A DNA stretch of 64,000 nucleotides from Naematelia aurantialba (taxonomy: Eukaryota > Basidiomycota > Tremellomycetes > Tremellales > Naemateliaceae): NCBI GenBank assembly GCA_021527695.1, contig JAKFAO010000011.1, positions 930,001-994,000 on the forward strand, given 5' to 3'. Positions 1 to 12,001 of the stretch are shown one piece after another (the stretch's first letter is position 1; each line of letters opens with the position of its first letter). Under the pieces are notes generated by a model, which saw only the letters and a program-made list of their open reading frames with translations, did no database searches and was not told where the DNA came from. Position numbers and translations under genes: made by a program.

Positions 1-161
1 CGAGATGCGCTAGGCATGGGCGATCTCCATCGGCAAATCGGAGACCACCTTATCTTTGGTGGTCTAGGCCTGATGTTGACGAGCGGAGCAGTGCTGGCTG
101 TAACATTGTTCATGAGCTGAGTTTAGCCACTGCTTCTCGCATGGACCGATGCAAAAGTGCG

Positions 162-1845
162 CTACTGTGTGGGTGCATGCGAAGTCTCGGAGAAGGATAT
201 TATGCGGATTAATGCGCTCGTGTCGTCTGAAGGCTCATACGAGGCCTGATTCCCATTCGTGATAATGGACGAGCGGCTGCCGATGACGCATGAAGAGTCA
301 CTCTCGCTCTCCTCGTCAGAGTCATCTGATGAGACCAGCTCGAGCTGCCGAGATCGTCTGGAGCCAGTGGCCAGCAGCACGAGCGGCTGGTACGGGTGAA
401 GTTGGCAAGATCCAACAGCGTCTATTCCAATCAGCATGTGGGATACGGGAATGAGGTGTGAAATTGACCAGATGCCACTTTGCTTTCATATACTGCCTCG
501 CCCATTGACTGGGAGATATCCCACACTCTGAGTGTTCCATCCTAGCGGATTGTCAGCGGAGCAGACAGGAGCAGACACATGTGTGCAACTTGCCTCGTCA
601 CCCGAGGACAGCCAGCGACCCCACGGGTCGATATCGAACCACAGCCGCTGATTTGTCAACCCCTTCCTCTCAAATTCCATGAATGGTCCCGTTGACGTAT
701 TACGGGTATCGAAAGCCTGCATAACGTTGCACCGACGCGAAGCGACAAAGAGAACATGGGGGGAGAGGGGATGGAATGCAACCTATTTTCCGTCAGCGGG
801 ACGTCACTGTTTTGGCGTCGTGGTTTACGACTGACCTGAGTAACGCCGCCACCCTTGATACCCTCAACATGTCCCACTGCAGAGGAGCCCGTATCCTCGC
901 TGTAGAGCGAGACACTTCCCGCGAATGATCCCGCTGCTAGAAGACCTGAATAATCCGGACAGAATGCCAGTGCAGAGATGAAGCCTGATGAGAGCTGTCA
1001 ACTAGATGATTCCGCCTTCTACAGTCACAGGACAAACCCTTCTGGCCGCTCCTCTCCTTGCGCGTGTAACTAGTCTTCCAGCGTTCACCAGCCTCTCCAG
1101 GACTGGCAATGTCGAGCACCTCGATTGCTGAATCGTGGCCACCATATAGCCTGAGTGCTGGATCAGCGGAACGCACCGCGACGAGGCAAGCCTCTCACTT
1201 GGTAGCTGTTGGATTCCACGCCAAGCTGTGTGGGGCGACCATGCGCTCGCGATGGTCGATTATAGGATAAGCGGCCCGCACCTGTCCATTCGATATCAGT
1301 AGTGTCAAACGGTGATGTTCTCGCATGACTCACCCGGCCATCTGCAGCATCGACGAGGCGCACAGGGGTGTCCCGGACGCTTGCAGCGAAGCAAAGAGTG
1401 TCGCTCATCGAAGCAGAAGCAGAAGGAAACCAAGCAGTAGCATGGATCGCGTCCGGCTGCGCGAAGTTTCGAGGTTGAGATAATGCTCGTCCACCACCAT
1501 CGATGATGGGCCTATTGCGCATGAGTCTCACTCTCAGTAAAAGGTCGGGAGAGAGTACGGACGTATCAAAGATCCGGATAGTCCTGTCCTCAGAGATCGC
1601 AAGGACGCTTGAGCCATCTGCACACCTGCTATTAGTCAGCGATGTGGGTTGTTGTGACCAGCTGGGGCGCCTTACCATCTGGCATACCGGCAAAAGTTGT
1701 CGGTGACCTCGCTGTCCAGCTCAGACACCGTCACGCCGCTCAATTCGCGAGGGGCGGCAGAGAAGTCATACACTGGAGCCTGAGACCAAGCACTCGCGAT
1801 GCCATCCGCTGCAATGTCGGCATTACGCGGCTCGTCCTCCTGCAT
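162..1845 (-). CDS. WRAP53: TCAB1/WRAP53-like WD40 repeat protein
   Basis: This is a multi-exon WD40 protein resembling telomerase Cajal body protein 1, which in animals binds CAB-box RNAs and helps telomerase RNP trafficking. The first blade reads NFCRYARWCADGSSVLAI once the intron near 1630-1675 is removed, matching the family pattern of N-F-x-K-x-x-x-W-x-x-D-G-S-x-x-L. Later segments include a CFAASVRDTPVRLVDA-like blade, NQRLWFDIDPWGRWL and, across a GC-AG intron at 542-593, SGDEDGTLRVWDIS. The C-terminal blade (DAVGSCQLHPYQPLVLLAT) follows a 47 bp intron and ends in a Ser/Asp/Glu-rich tail with the stop at 162. The start is uncertain: ATG 1845 is used, ATG 1917 is in frame upstream, and a 5' exon is possible. 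The gene is divergent to the SUMO protease. Family identity is well supported; a telomerase role in this organism is inference. Confidence 0.8.
542..593 (-). other. GC-AG intron in the WRAP53-like gene
   Basis: The donor reads GAG|GCAAGT and the acceptor GCTAG|GATGG. Removing these 52 bases joins two halves of a WD40 blade in frame (SGDE + DGTLRVWDIS); no GT donor nearby gives the same join. Confidence 0.8.
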
Positions 1846-2551
1846 ACAGGCAAGCTGGTGAAGACAGAAATGCAGAAAAACAAGCGAAGAGGTCACACCT
1901 CCACCTATTGTCACCATCAATCTCCTTATTCTTTCCTCTTCGTCTCACCGCTCCGATCCCCTTGTTGCTGAGCGGAGAGTAACGTCGCATGGGGGCCAGT
2001 GAAGGATTGTCCCAGCCTGATATCAGCGGCGACAACGTCTTCCTTTGTCCCGAGATTGCTTCACACGCGACAAGCGAGTGACGAACTCGAGGCGGACTTC
2101 TCTTTGGCTACCCCTTGTCTCCTAGCGATACAGCAGCACTTCGAGACCATCTTTCCTGACAATGAGACGTACTTATCATCCATGAGTCCCTCGAGGCGTA
2201 CACGTCGCAGTCACATCTTGCTCTCGTGAGTCCGCCGGTTCAGCATCAAGACCAGAGCTGATGGTGAGGGGCTGTTGCCTCATAGACCTTATGTGCTCCG
2301 GCTCTCTAGTGACATCCACCAAACCTATTCATTTTCAAACATGGAATCGCTGGAGACCTTCCGAGGAGAAGATGAGCGCTACATTGTAGAGACCGATGGG
2401 CGAGTAACATGTTTACGATCGAGGGATCGCTGACACTCTGCTTTAGACGGTCTTACAGCAGGCTCCCCCCCGCTAAGGAAAGGACCCCCGTAAGCTTGAT
2501 CCCCCGGTTGCCAGCGAGACTGAGACCTGATCGTAGAACCAGATATACAGG
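1846..2551. other. divergent intergenic region
   Basis: This is the stretch between the starts of the WRAP53-like gene (-) and the SUMO protease gene (+). It should hold both promoters. An ATG at 2341 opens a 21-codon frame followed by a good GT-AG intron (2404-2446), which could be a non-coding or alternative 5' exon of the protease gene. The frame after that join stops quickly, so it was not added to the CDS. Confidence 0.5.
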
Positions 2552-5500
2552 ATGGGATTGGGCAAAACAAATGTCGCTAACCCATTCACGCCGGGGAAAA
2601 ACACACTTAGCCCGCCTCACAGGCCATTGGGGGTGGAGGAAATGGCGGCGCAGACGACGATGAAGAAAGCACGGCGTGCTGAACGGGTTTCTGAGCGAGA
2701 TGCTGGCCCCAGCCAAGCTGGTCCATCTCGTGCGCAAGTGGTCTCTTCGAGAAAACCCCTCCATTCCATTGATCGCGATATGACGGATGCGGATTGGCGT
2801 AAAAGTGGCCGCCCTGCGTCTGCGTTGCCGACAGTCAAGTCACCACCAAAGACTCCCGCTCAATTATCCAGACGCTCAAAGGCCGGTTCGTCAACCGCAT
2901 CACATTCCAATCCGGTTGAGATCATGGACAGCGATGAGGAAGAAGATATCCCCCGAAGAACCTCGACCAGTCCACGCAAGACGGCCGACCAACACCTTCC
3001 CACTCGCTCGAGCGCCTTTGGTACACATGCCAAGAGAACCCATATCGGTTCTTCCGGCCCACGGCCTGGAGTCGAGCACCCGAGGTCTAGTAGGAGTCCG
3101 GTCAAGGGGTCTCATACCCCGGCCAGGGCACCGATTCTGCACTTGCACCCTGAACTAAAGGTACCGGATGAGGAGGTAGAACGCATTGAACAGGAACAGC
3201 CTGACGAGGCCATTGAGAATCCTGATGGTCATTGGCAGGGAGATGACGGGATACATGTGATCGAAACGCCCAGCTCGCCAAAGAGGCCAGCCACAATGCA
3301 GCAGCGGCGTGCCTCTCCATCCAAGTGGATCGACCTGGACACGGAAGCTCGACCCAATCGCACAGCGGGAAAGCAGGGCAAAGACCCGGTAAGTCGCTGA
3401 ACGTTGTGACCTCCTGTTTCCTGACGGCTGCAGCCGAGCAAAGGTAGAGCTCCGGACTCCACCGTGGTCCAATCCTCGCGCCTACAGAAGGGTCCATTGG
3501 TCGCGAAGGTTGAGAAAGCTTGGAACATCCCCGCCCCAAGATTGGGACTGGAAAGCGTACATTTTGCACCTGCCCAAGGGGATTTCGTGCTTTTTGGCTC
3601 TAAACCGGAGAGTTTCTGCAGATTGAAGATCCTGGATTCTGCAAAGACAGTTCGGGCAAGTACTCTCTCTAGGCATTCATTCAGTCAGCTGATGACTTCA
3701 GGTCTGCATGGATTCTGCTTGTCCATTTCTCTCCATGGAGGTCAATCTCGCACACCAAAAAAAGCAACGCGACGATTTCGGGCAGTTGACTATTCCCATG
3801 AGTAAGCTTACGTTGAATAACCGTCAATCGATGACTGACTCCTTACCATCACAGCCGATGGCAGTCAGCATGAAAGTCCTCACATACACATTGCATTCTC
3901 TTCTGGGAGCATGGAGGCGGTACGTATGCTAGAGACCATATGCACGTATCTCAAAAGCCGCAACGGCCCTGTCGAAATCATCAAGTGAGTTACTCCTGCC
4001 TCCGCGATGGAAACTAAGGCGCTTTCCAGCAAGTCGGCCGTGGATGCTATATTAGGAACATGTCCGGAAGAAGACAGGGGGCGTGACACCCGAGTTCGTG
4101 CAATGAAAGCGAGGGAGAAGCAGCGGGATCTCTCCAGGCAGGATGTAGACACGACTCGGCGGCAACGTCAGTCCGACACCCGATCCACTGTTCCCAGCAA
4201 AGAAAGCAAGCTGCTCAAAAAGAAAGACCAACCCGAACAAGATCCGACCCAGTCGAAGCTAGATTTGTAAGCCTTTGGGTTCGAGTTAAGAGTTCAGAGT
4301 CCAGGGGCTGACGTATCGGAAGCTTCCGCCGGCGCAGCAATCGCCTGTCCGGTGCTCCGCCGGTGGAATATGAAGTGGGGGAAGGTGTTCATCAGTCGGG
4401 CTCGATGCCAGTACCTAAGCCTGGCTTATCAGCCGCTCAGAGGAATGAACTGTGAGGCTCAAGTCGTGGTTTGGGCTTTATAAAATGACTGACCACCTAG
4501 ACTCTTTCCTTACCCATTCTTTCTGCGTCCTGATCTCAACGTGACGAAGGGCGATCGATATCGTGTGGAAAGTCACGATTTTTTGAACGACGTTCTGATC
4601 GAGTTTGGACTCAAGTGAGTGTTCTGGCTAACGTCACGAGTAGAACTCACGCACAACGCAACAGGCATTTGCTGTACGGAAATGCTCCCGAGGAGCGGCA
4701 CCGTAATGCGGATCGTATACACATGTTCAATTCCTTCTTCTTCACGAAGATCGCTACCAGGAAGCAAGTCTTCTCTCATTATGCTCTTCCTTTGCTGATC
4801 CGTTGCGGTGCAGAGGTCTTCTCTTGGACGAATGTGTTTGGCCAGCATACAATTCTGTCCGTCGCTGGACCAGGAACGCAAACATCTTCGATAAGGATCT
4901 GGTGGTCGTGCCCATCAACGAAGCGTATGTTGTTTGTGATGTTGACCTGTGTTGAATTTTGCAAACGATTGATCATCGACAGCTACCATTGGTACTTGGC
5001 CGTCATTTACAATCCCAAGGGTATACTCATTGGAAGACCGCCGTCAGACATCCTTGAGGAGGCCGACAGAGATGTCTCGCCACCTTTGGATGCTGTGAAT
5101 GTCGACGGCTCGAATGTCGACAAGACAACGATCCGGAGCAACAGCCATGGCGACGACGCATTCCTCAATGAGCTGATGACTGAAGCTGCTGAGGAGACTG
5201 CGGTTGCCGGTGCTGCTCATTTGCGAAGCGAGGATTCCATTGATCCTCTGGACATTATCGACCAGACCGACGGCGACATTCGGATGTCTGCGCGAGGGCG
5301 GTCTGAGAGATCTGAGAGTGAGGTAGAGATTGAAGCGGGTATGTCCGAAGGGGTCTCGAGGATGTCTCTTGATGTCAACGACAACAAAGGCCACGATCTC
5401 AAAGCGGATGATGCTTCTTCTGATGCCCCGCCGCTCGTGTCCGATACATTATCCAAATACCAAGAGCAATACAGGCGTGGTGGTAGTAATAGCGAATCTC

Positions 5501-7516
5501 GCGGTTCCGGCTCGCCTACCAGAAAGCAGAAATCTGCTGTGCGGGTCGACGCAGACATCTTGGGCAGTAACGAGTCAGTAGACCACGGGATCGTGGGTGC
5601 CATTGCTGATTACTTGACAGGTGCTGGATCATGACTTTTGATTCACTGGGGTCCGCCCACAAGGCAGCGCATACACATCTCAACAGGTGGCTCAAGTTTG
5701 AAGCCAGGGACAAGCTGGGAAAAGATATCACCGCTCTCTCCGATGCAAAATATTGGGAGGCAACAGTGGGTCCAATTCCTCGTGATCATTCGAATTGCAC
5801 TCATCACTCGTAGGTTCCGCAGCAGCCAAACTTCTCGGATTGCGGTCTGTTCCTCGTACATTATGCCAAACAGATTCTGGATCGGCCTGAAGAGATGATC
5901 GGATTTATACAGGTGAGATCCGTCCAGGCTGTTCACAGCAATGACCAAACTGACGCCTGTAGCAACGCCCGCCTCCCGCAAATGACCACGATGGCAGACA
6001 AGCCTACAATGCCGAGTTGGCAAGAGTCTGGCAAGCCGACCTCTCCCGCTCTTTCAGAGTCGAATGGACGAATACGATCGACGCTCTATCCGCTCTATAC
6101 GCGTCCCAGAAGGATCTCACTGTAGCCCCCCCAGCTCACCCGCCAGAAACATCAACAAAGTCCCCATCAGGAGATGGCGAGCTGTCGCAAGACTCCATTC
6201 AGATCGCTTCCCAGCCGATAGCAGAGGTTGCCCCTACTAATGGGGTAGTGATCTCCGGAGAAGATGTCCAAGGAGGCAATGCCGACCCCGCTCAGACAAT
6301 CGAGCAGGAAGGTTTGATGGAAGATGTACAGGGCAAACCATTGCCGTCGCAAGCCGACCCAAATGTAACGACGGCAGCGGATAGACTGGAAGTCGATCCG
6401 AGACTTTTAGGAGACCGGTCACCAGCCAAGCTCGAGCATTTATCAGCGCAGGTGGACGACGTGGAATTTTCCACTGAACAATTCCATGCCGAACTCAGTG
6501 ACAGGCGACATCTGAGCGATCGGTCTGAGTACGGCGAAGAGGAACGATCCTCAAGTGCTGAAACAAAGTCGAACGAGGCCGGTCAAGGCGAGGACGGGGA
6601 TACAGATCTCGAGCTTGATCAACGCCAACTTGACGGTCAAACGAGCCAGCGTGCTCAAGCCGAAGTCGAGCAGGATGAACTGGTGGATAGCGATCAAGAG
6701 GAAGACGAGAGTCGTTTCGCATCAGATCACTTCGACGGCATGCAACGGTCCAACTTCCGCGGAACCATTCTGCCGGAGTCACCTCATCCGCATCAAGAAG
6801 TCGAGCACCAATCTATACAAGTCAAACCTTCTGGATTCCTCAGGAATGACGACGACGCCGATATGATATCTGATTCCGATGAGGCTCAGTCTGTTGGACA
6901 CAGCGATCCTTTGACCGCTCTTCCGCCGTCCAGTCCGCCTGTCATAGACTACCGTGATCCCGGCTCCTCCCGCAGGGCGCACGTCGCAGGAAGCGACGCT
7001 CTGTGCGTTCAGCAAACAATTCGTGATGGTCACGATTCCCAGTCCAGTTCGCCCTTCACGAACTTCTCGCACATTGTGCCGGGAGACCGAAGGCGAGAAC
7101 CACACCGCAGCTCGCCAGAACGCCTCGTGCGGTCCTCAAAACTCCCTTCACCTGTGCCGTCCAACACAGTTCAGTCTTCGACAAGGCGACCTCTTGTTCC
7201 CGCCTCCTCGGACGTCTCGAGCTCCCCAGAAGAGACGCGGCATCAGGCAGAGGATGTTGCCCCAGTTCCCCGAGACGACTTGGGAGTTACTGCACAAACA
7301 TCTGTGGGGACGTCGGAATTTAGGACCGGACCGATTCCAGGAAGTAGCGGTCCGCAGAGGACTTATGGTCGGCGAGGGAGGAGAGTGGGAGCTGGCCTCA
7401 AACGACCGTCGGTGAGATCGCCGGAAAGCGTCAAGGTGACCAAGAAGGCAAAGGGTACTGTCAGACAGGGGGAAACTGCGGAAGCCGCTATCGAGATTGA
7501 GGACGAAGATCAGTGA
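2552..7516 (+). CDS. ULP2: Ulp2/SENP6-7-type SUMO protease (C48 family)
   Basis: This cysteine protease is predicted to remove SUMO, especially poly-SUMO chains, in the nucleus. The N-terminus is disordered and Ser/Pro-rich, then a conserved block ending LDFFRRRSNRLSG leads into the catalytic core (FPYPFFLRPDLN, then HDFLNDVLIEFGLK). The catalytic His lies in YHWYLAVIYNPKG (codon 4987), the Asp in MTFDSLG (5640) and the nucleophile Cys in NFSDCGLFL (5841). About 190 residues rich in acidic and Ser residues separate the His and Asp parts, as in SENP6/7 and Ulp2 rather than Ulp1. A tail of roughly 480 residues follows the core. There are about a dozen short introns, two of them GC-AG (3656-3701 and 4764-4813). 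The first-exon ATG at 2552 is a best guess; an upstream exon may exist. Confidence 0.88.
3656..3701 (+). other. GC-AG intron in ULP2
   Basis: The donor is CGG|GCAAGT and the acceptor CTTCAG|GTCTGC. Removing 46 bases joins KTVR to VCMDSACPF in phase 0 and continues the open frame; the unspliced frame is closed by stops soon after. Confidence 0.75.
4764..4813 (+). other. GC-AG intron in ULP2 catalytic domain
   Basis: The donor is GGAA|GCAAGT and the acceptor GTGCAG|AGGT. Splicing restores the conserved family segment LLLDECVWPAYNSVRRW, and the following GT-AG intron (4925-4982) then returns to the frame of YHWYLAV. Reading through instead gives no family-like sequence. Confidence 0.85.
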
Positions 7517-7734
7517 GGACGGGATTGGTCTACAAATTGATAGATCGATGGGCATCTCCGATCCTAGGTTGTTGTCAGGTGGTGTTTTGATCTAGCTCTG
7601 TGGCATAGCGACTATAGCGACTGATATGGCATGTGAACATAGTTGGCAGTCCAATGATGTTGTTATTTCGTGATGTGGTACTCGATAGTGTGGATAATCC
7701 ATGATATGGCTATTCCATATGTGCGACAAACAGG

Positions 7735-8858
7735 CTATGGGAGATCTGGACCACGTCCTGCCCGCCCCGATTCTGCGAGGTCCCACCATGCTCTTGCGGG
7801 ACTCCCAGCCGCCGGTAAGGAAAAGTACTGACAGCGACTTTTGAATGCTGCACGGACGGGGACGTATCAGTAAACGATCTTCGTGTGCAGTCGGTGACTT
7901 GCCGTCCAGCGTGCGTTTCCGTATGATCGCCTCGATTGCCTCCTCGTTACGCAGTTGATCTGCCTGGGTGGTGTGAGCGGTGAACTGAGGCCGGAATGCT
8001 CTGAGGGAGAAGGAGTCGCGAGGGAAAATAGTCATGAGGGAACGGCAATGATGATGGAAACAGCGATGATCAGGGAGGGAGAGGGAGCAACCAACCATGA
8101 CTTCCTCCTCTTTCCAACCTCGTTCCCTCTGTTCCGAATGAGAGAATGGCACAAAGTCGACTGGTTCGGCCGGTTTCTTCTCTGCTGCAGAATGGTCGAT
8201 GGCAGCGATACAGAACGATAACATTGTTTGTCGATGCACCCAGCCAGCTACACACTAGCATTAGCTTCATGTTGGTTCGGGCCATGTCACTTCGGGGGGG
8301 CCATATCTAGGAACGAGGCTGGGAATGGCATACACATGATCTCGTGCCATATTTGCACACACATCGCATCATTCTCGTTCCCAGGCGCCGCAGGATTTGA
8401 CGATAATTTATTCCACCATGATGTTGAAGTCGACGCGGACGAGGACGAGGACGAAGGGGAAGTATGACGAGTGGAATCGCGCAATTGCGCTTGGGCGCGA
8501 TTCAAGCGCGTGATGATTTGATCATCTAGGCGTCGGTATTGCTTGAGCATATCTGCCTTGTCAATACGGCGTCAAAGTCATCGCAAGCAACGAATCGAAA
8601 CGGAACACAACGACCAAGCTCGGCCTAAGTAGACAGTCTCGGAGTACAGCTAAGAACGTCGTCTGCACCGGACGGTGTGAGAAAGAATGGCAGTACAAGA
8701 AGGAAAGGGGAAGGAGATGTTGCAAGGTTTGTGGCTGGCGTACCCTTGAAGAGCGAGAGGTTGAAGCAAGTCTCGGAGGAGATCGTGACCTGTCTGGGCG
8801 GCGGGGAGGGGAACGAATCGGTGTATGCCGAGGCAGTTCCAAACGGTGGCGCAGGCAT
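7735..8858 (-). CDS. cid2: Cid2 family protein (caffeine-induced death protein 2)
   Basis: The four-exon model closes exactly in phase: 8744-8858, 8334-8552, 7903-8247 and 7735-7847 give 263 residues. The Cid2 signature is present as ETCFNLSLFK joined to DMLKQYRRLDDQIITRLNRA, then CVQIWHEIMSGWVHRQTML, and a C-terminal block LRNEEAIEAIIRKRTLDAFK that ends in SRC. Fission yeast Cid2 was named from an overexpression phenotype; the molecular role of the family is poorly known. The last intron (7848-7902) is a GC-AG intron. The middle of exon 3, about residues 170-195, is not conserved-looking and could hide a further intron. A CACGTG motif lies about 150 bp upstream. Confidence 0.82.
7848..7902 (-). 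other. GC-AG intron in cid2
   Basis: The donor is GGACG|GCAAGT and the acceptor CCGTGCAG|CATTC. It joins RKRTLD to AFKSRCQYF, the conserved end of the Cid2 family, and is the only junction that keeps the reading phase. Confidence 0.85.
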
Positions 8859-9009
8859 GGTGAATGATCTGCCTGTACGAAATCCACTGGCGCGCTGGGT
8901 ATGTGAGCGTCTAGCTACGAGTATATGTATATGCCGTTGCGAGTGAGCGGGTCGAATCGAGATCGATCTACGCGCGTACGAGGACGATCCGGCGGCGGTT
9001 AACGATAAA

Positions 9010-9019
9010 GTCACGTGAT
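9010..9019. promoter_or_regulatory. CACGTG E-box (GTCACGTGAT)
   Basis: This palindromic bHLH-type site (Cbf1/USF-like core) lies about 150 bp upstream of the cid2 start. Function is inferred from motif and position only. Confidence 0.4.
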
Positions 9020-9617
9020 GCCGAGTGGTCGTATGCGGGTTGTCAACAGCCTATCAACGAATGAGTGGGGAGGATGAGTGTGTCAATCATGGAGGGGGTA
9101 GAACCCAGATTCATGCTCGGGGAACCTTGTCAAGGACGGGAGATCGAGATGTTGCAGGCGGGTGGTTCGCAGAGGCTATACAGCCTCGGCCTCAGCTTTT
9201 GCTCTTGGGGGCTCCCGCACTCGCTGGAGACTGCTATGATTTCTGACTTGGTTTCCAATGAATTCAGAGACTGTCTTTCATAAGCTCACGCCTGACCTTT
9301 TACAGCTTCAAACCAGACCACTGTGCAATCATTGGTCCCCATCACGGTAGAGCCTTTGCAGAGCCGCCACACTCGGCGTTATCGTCGGCGATTGATTTTC
9401 CTCCGACTCAGTGTCCCTCGGCACGCGTTAAAAAAGTTTGAGAATTGGCAGTCTACCTTTTTCTCTGTTCGTTTCCTTCCGAAGTCTTCGTATCCCAGTT
9501 CTCTCTGTGAGTCTCTGTCCCTTGGCAAGGTTGGCACCTAGCACCCAGCTCCATACATCCACTCGAAGTGATGACCTTCATTCTCTCCCCGTCTAACCGA
9601 CCATGGCGAACGAGCTA

Positions 9618-9700
9618 GGGATCCCCCTTCGCGGGGGGATCCCGGACCCCCTTCCTCTGCTTTAGCAGCGGACGGGCTTATGCGCTTGCCAGCGCTTTTG
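9618..9700 (+). other. cluster of three hairpins, candidate structured RNA or terminator
   Basis: A perfect 10 bp stem (GGGATCCCCC with GGGGGATCCC, 9618-9643) has a TTCGCG loop. It is followed by a small CTGC/GCAG hairpin and then GCGCT-TGCC-AGCGC (9682-9695) directly before TTTT. No known RNA family is recognised. Confidence 0.35.
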
Positions 9701-10184
9701 TCTGATCACCTCTTCTGCCTCTGTCATGTTCAGCAGCATGATGAACTTTGCAAGCTGACGCTCAGCTAGTACTAGACTTAGTCAGAACTATTGGTGAGCT
9801 CGCCGTCCAGCTCTCTTGTCCATTCGATCCCCATCTCCTACAAGATGAAACATCTGTCAAAACCATACGCAGTTTCCACTGAATGCGTCCTCTCTTCGGG
9901 GAGTTTGTGCCTGTCCCGGCATCTCTTCGCACTTCCATCGAGTCGAGTTTCCCTCGTTCCGAGTTGAACCTCTCGTTGAGCGGGGTGAGATTCCTCGTTG
10001 GGCCCACAGCACCGAAAGCCTCGGCGACTAGGAGCTGTTGTGGCAGTCGGTGCGGCAAGGTGACGAGCGGGCCGATGCTAAATTGAAGTTTTTTCTTCCT
10101 TGGATGTCTGAACCATTCCCAGCTTGTCCAGCTTCTCGTCCAGTCCACCCTGTCCGCGGAATGCTGATGAGACCATCAGTCAAT

Positions 10185-11788
10185 ATGGCTCAGGGCAAAG
10201 TCATTCTTGCCTACTCTGGCGGTCTTGGTGAGCTACTTGACTGATCAAGCTCGAATTTCAGCTTATAGAGTCCGTAGACACGTCATGCATTCTCTTGTGG
10301 CTTATTGAACAAGGCTACGAGGTCATTGCCTTCATGGCCGACGTTGGCCAGGAGGAGGTAAGCTCGCTGCAAATTGGCCCCGAGCCCATGTTTATGCTCG
10401 CTAGGACTTTGAAGCTGCTCGTGCCAAGGCATTGAAGTGCGGTGCTTCAGGTTTCTTCCTCGCCGACCTCAAGCGAGAATTCGTCGAGGAGCTCATCTAC
10501 CGTGAGTTGGCTGGAATAGTCGCCGCAACTGGCAGCTCATGAACGCAGCTGCTGTCCAGTGCAACGCTATCTACGAGAATGTCTACCTGCTGGGCACATC
10601 GCTCGCCCGACCTGTTATTGCACGTGGCATGATCGAGGTTGCTCAGCAACAGGGTTGCGAGTAAGCGCTCTGTTGCATGGCAATGTCACAAGCTGACTCT
10701 TGGTCAGCTTCGTGTCTCACGGATGCACCGGAAAGGGCAACGACCAGGTCCGATTCGAGCTCGCCTTCTACGGTCTGGCTCCCGGCATCAAGGTCATTGC
10801 TCCTTGGCGTCTGCCAGGTCAGTTCAGCATTTACATATCGCAGGTGTGGGCTGACGCGTCCCAGAGTTCTACGAGCGTTTCGCTGGCCGATCGGCCCTGC
10901 TCAACTACGCCGCAGAGAAGGGCATTCCCGTTACTCAGACCGCCGCTAAGCCATGGTCTACTGGTGAGTTGCTCGCGCTTTGATCTGTCTGCAATGCTGA
11001 CGGGTGCAGACGAGAACCTCTTCCACATCTCTTACGAGGCCGGCATCCTCGAGGACCCTAACCAGACTCCTCCCGACGACATGTGGAAGCTCACGACGTC
11101 GCCTCAGAAGGCTCCCGAGACCCCCGAACAGGTCCACATCGAATTCACCAAGGGTCTTCCTACCAAAGTCACCTTCCCTGCCGATGGCAAGACTGTGACC
11201 GACGCTGTGGAGGTCTTCCTTACCCTGAACGCCCTTGCCCGCAAGCACGGAATTGGCCGAATTGACATTGTTGAGAACCGCTTCATCGGTGTGAAATCGC
11301 GAGGATGCTACGAGTCTCCAGCCGCGACCATCCTCCGAGTGGCTCACATGGACCTCGAGGGCATGACTCTGGACCGCAACGTCCGAGCTCTTCGAGACCA
11401 GTTTATCACTACGCAGCTTTCCCAGATCCTGTACAACGGATTCTACTTCTCCCCCGAGCGCGAGTTTGTCACTGCCGCCATCCCCGCCTCGCAGAAGACT
11501 GTCAACGGCATCGTTCGTCTAAAGTGCTACAAGGGCAATGTGATTGTGGAGGGCCGAGACTCGGACGAGGGTCTGTACGACGCCAAGTTCTCGTCAATGG
11601 ACGAGATGGGCGGATTCGAGCCCACTGCCACGACCGGGTTCATTGACATTTCGAGCATCCGCATCAAGGCATGGGGCCGCGCCAAGTGAGTGTCACGCTG
11701 TGAGGGGCGTGGGATACTAGCTGACTGCTGTAGTGTCAAGCGAGGAGAGGGCGGAGTGACGGCCGCGGACGTCTACCACCGCGAGTAG
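10185..11788 (+). CDS. ARG1: argininosuccinate synthase
   Basis: This enzyme joins citrulline and aspartate using ATP to form argininosuccinate, the penultimate step of arginine synthesis, in the cytosol. The PP-loop AYSGGLDTS is completed by splicing out the first intron. It is followed by EQGYEVIAFMADVGQEEDF, NVYLLGTSLARP, SHGCTGKGNDQVRFE, KPWSTDENL and TGFIDISSIRIKAWGR, all standard for the family. There are eight exons with seven GT-AG introns. The final short exon gives VKRGEGGVTAADVYHRE and the stop at 11788. The start ATG 10185 gives MAQGKVILAYSGG, the usual family N-terminus; ATGs at 10161 and 10167 are in frame upstream and would add up to eight residues. Confidence 0.97.
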
Positions 11789-12001
11789 AGGGTATAGAGT
11801 AGGATCGTTGTAGATATCTGAGCTCCCTAATGCATTTTTCGATATTTGTATGTGGGGTCCCTATTTTGGTACCTCTCGTTGCAACCGCGGGTGGAAGATC
11901 CGTTCTGGTTACTTGCAGTGTTATTGTCTCTTTGACTATCGCGATTTGTACGCTTGGCTCGGTCCCGAGGTGGTGCATGTCAGCCAGAGACGCTGAACGA
12001 C

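Larger units (their letters stand above)
8859..10184. other. intergenic region between cid2 and ARG1
   Basis: This is 1.3 kb between divergent genes. No open frame in it looks like protein. It holds the CACGTG site near 9015 and a run of strong hairpins at 9618-9700. The ARG1-proximal 180 bp may be 5' UTR. Confidence 0.5.

Noticed and set aside
8010..8110. Extra intron in cid2 exon 3
   Set aside because: A good acceptor exists at about 8010, but no donor with matching phase was found. The four-exon model already closes exactly in frame.
9762..10148. 128-codon minus-strand frame upstream of ARG1
   Set aside because: It has no conserved motif, lies in probable promoter/5' UTR, and starts and ends without splice or regulatory context.
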